Positions 6,365 to 6,487 of a stretch of DNA of 6,487 bases are shown here, piece after piece (the first letter of the stretch is position 1; each line of letters begins with the position of its first letter). The position numbers were made by a program, and so were the translations under genes. The DNA lies in NCBI GenBank assembly GCA_016931365.1, contig JAFGEY010000112.1, forward strand, positions 1 through 6,487. Reading direction: 5' to 3'. A model generated the notes under the pieces. The model ran no database searches, was not told where the DNA came from, and saw nothing but the letters and a program-made list of their open reading frames with translations. Source of the stretch: Anaerolineae bacterium. Its GTDB lineage: Bacteria; Chloroflexota; Anaerolineae; JAFGEY01.

Positions 6365-6487
6365 TTATCTGTAGCTTTCCGTCCAGGCCGGCTGCGCCGG
6401 CGCTTGACCCGCCTCCAGCATCGCCCGCCACGCCTCGTCGGTCAGGCGGTCGCTCATCGGCCACTTGAATTCATAGTAGGTGAAAAC
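6365..6487 (-). CDS. C-terminal fragment of a DUF3160-like protein, cut by window edge
   Basis: The minus strand is open from the right edge to TAA at 6365-6367, giving the last 40 residues of a protein whose start lies outside the window. It begins VFTYYEFKWPMSDRLTDEAW and finishes with a WTESYR tail. A Y-YEF-x-x-P-x-x-x-RLTDE-W-R-x-ML pattern followed by a Pro-rich stretch and a Trp is what I associate with the C-terminus of DUF3160 proteins (PF11369), large and usually exported proteins of unknown function. With only 40 residues the family call is tentative, but that this is real coding sequence is likely. Its stop is 4 bp from the capA start, so the two belong to one operon. Confidence 0.6.
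   Translation of the reverse strand, partial: VFTYYEFKWPMSDRLTDEAWRAMLEAGQAPAQPAWTESYR

Noticed and set aside
6387..6401. GCCGGC-TGC-GCCGGC hairpin near the right edge.
   Set aside because: It encodes the APAQPA stretch of the upstream protein and is a simple product of Ala/Pro codons; only one copy in the window.

Overview
The window is a GC-rich bacterial segment with tightly packed genes. It is most likely from a Chloroflexota (Anaerolineae-like) genome or metagenome bin. That placement is an inference. It rests on the mix of lineage-typical proteins: a secreted protein with a Pro/Thr-rich linker, a CapA-family protein beside a DUF3160-like protein, a large membrane protein with C-terminal TPRs, and an IS481-like integrase remnant. 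No rRNA or other phylogenetic marker is present.

Layout. (1) 1-1197, plus strand: an MFS transporter, cut off at the left edge. (2) 1194-3317, plus strand: a 707-residue multi-spanning membrane protein with a large soluble insert and C-terminal TPR-like repeats, joined to the MFS gene by an ATGA overlap. (3) 3318-3967: 650 bp without an intact gene. It holds a decayed minus-strand integrase/transposase (about 3386-3820) and, just past its stop, a two-copy 23-bp direct repeat with 35-bp period that looks like an IS end. A strong sigma-70-like promoter lies at the right-hand side. (4) 3968-5173, plus strand: a second, complete MFS transporter. (5) 5199-6487, minus strand: a convergent cluster read right to left. 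It contains the C-terminus of a DUF3160-like protein (cut by the right edge), a CapA-family protein 4 bp downstream, and a small secreted protein whose start overlaps the capA stop (ATGA) but whose frame is broken twice.

Working together. The left plus-strand pair is probably one transcript (exporter/permease plus membrane-TPR protein). The second MFS gene has its own promoter and is separated from the pair by the mobile-element remnant. The minus-strand trio is probably an envelope or extracytoplasmic operon whose promoter lies beyond the right edge. No substrate can be assigned to either transporter from sequence. I see no CRISPR array, tRNA, rRNA or riboswitch. The most interesting material is in the places a standard gene caller would skip: the integrase scar with its terminal repeats, and the frame-broken small secreted gene after capA.
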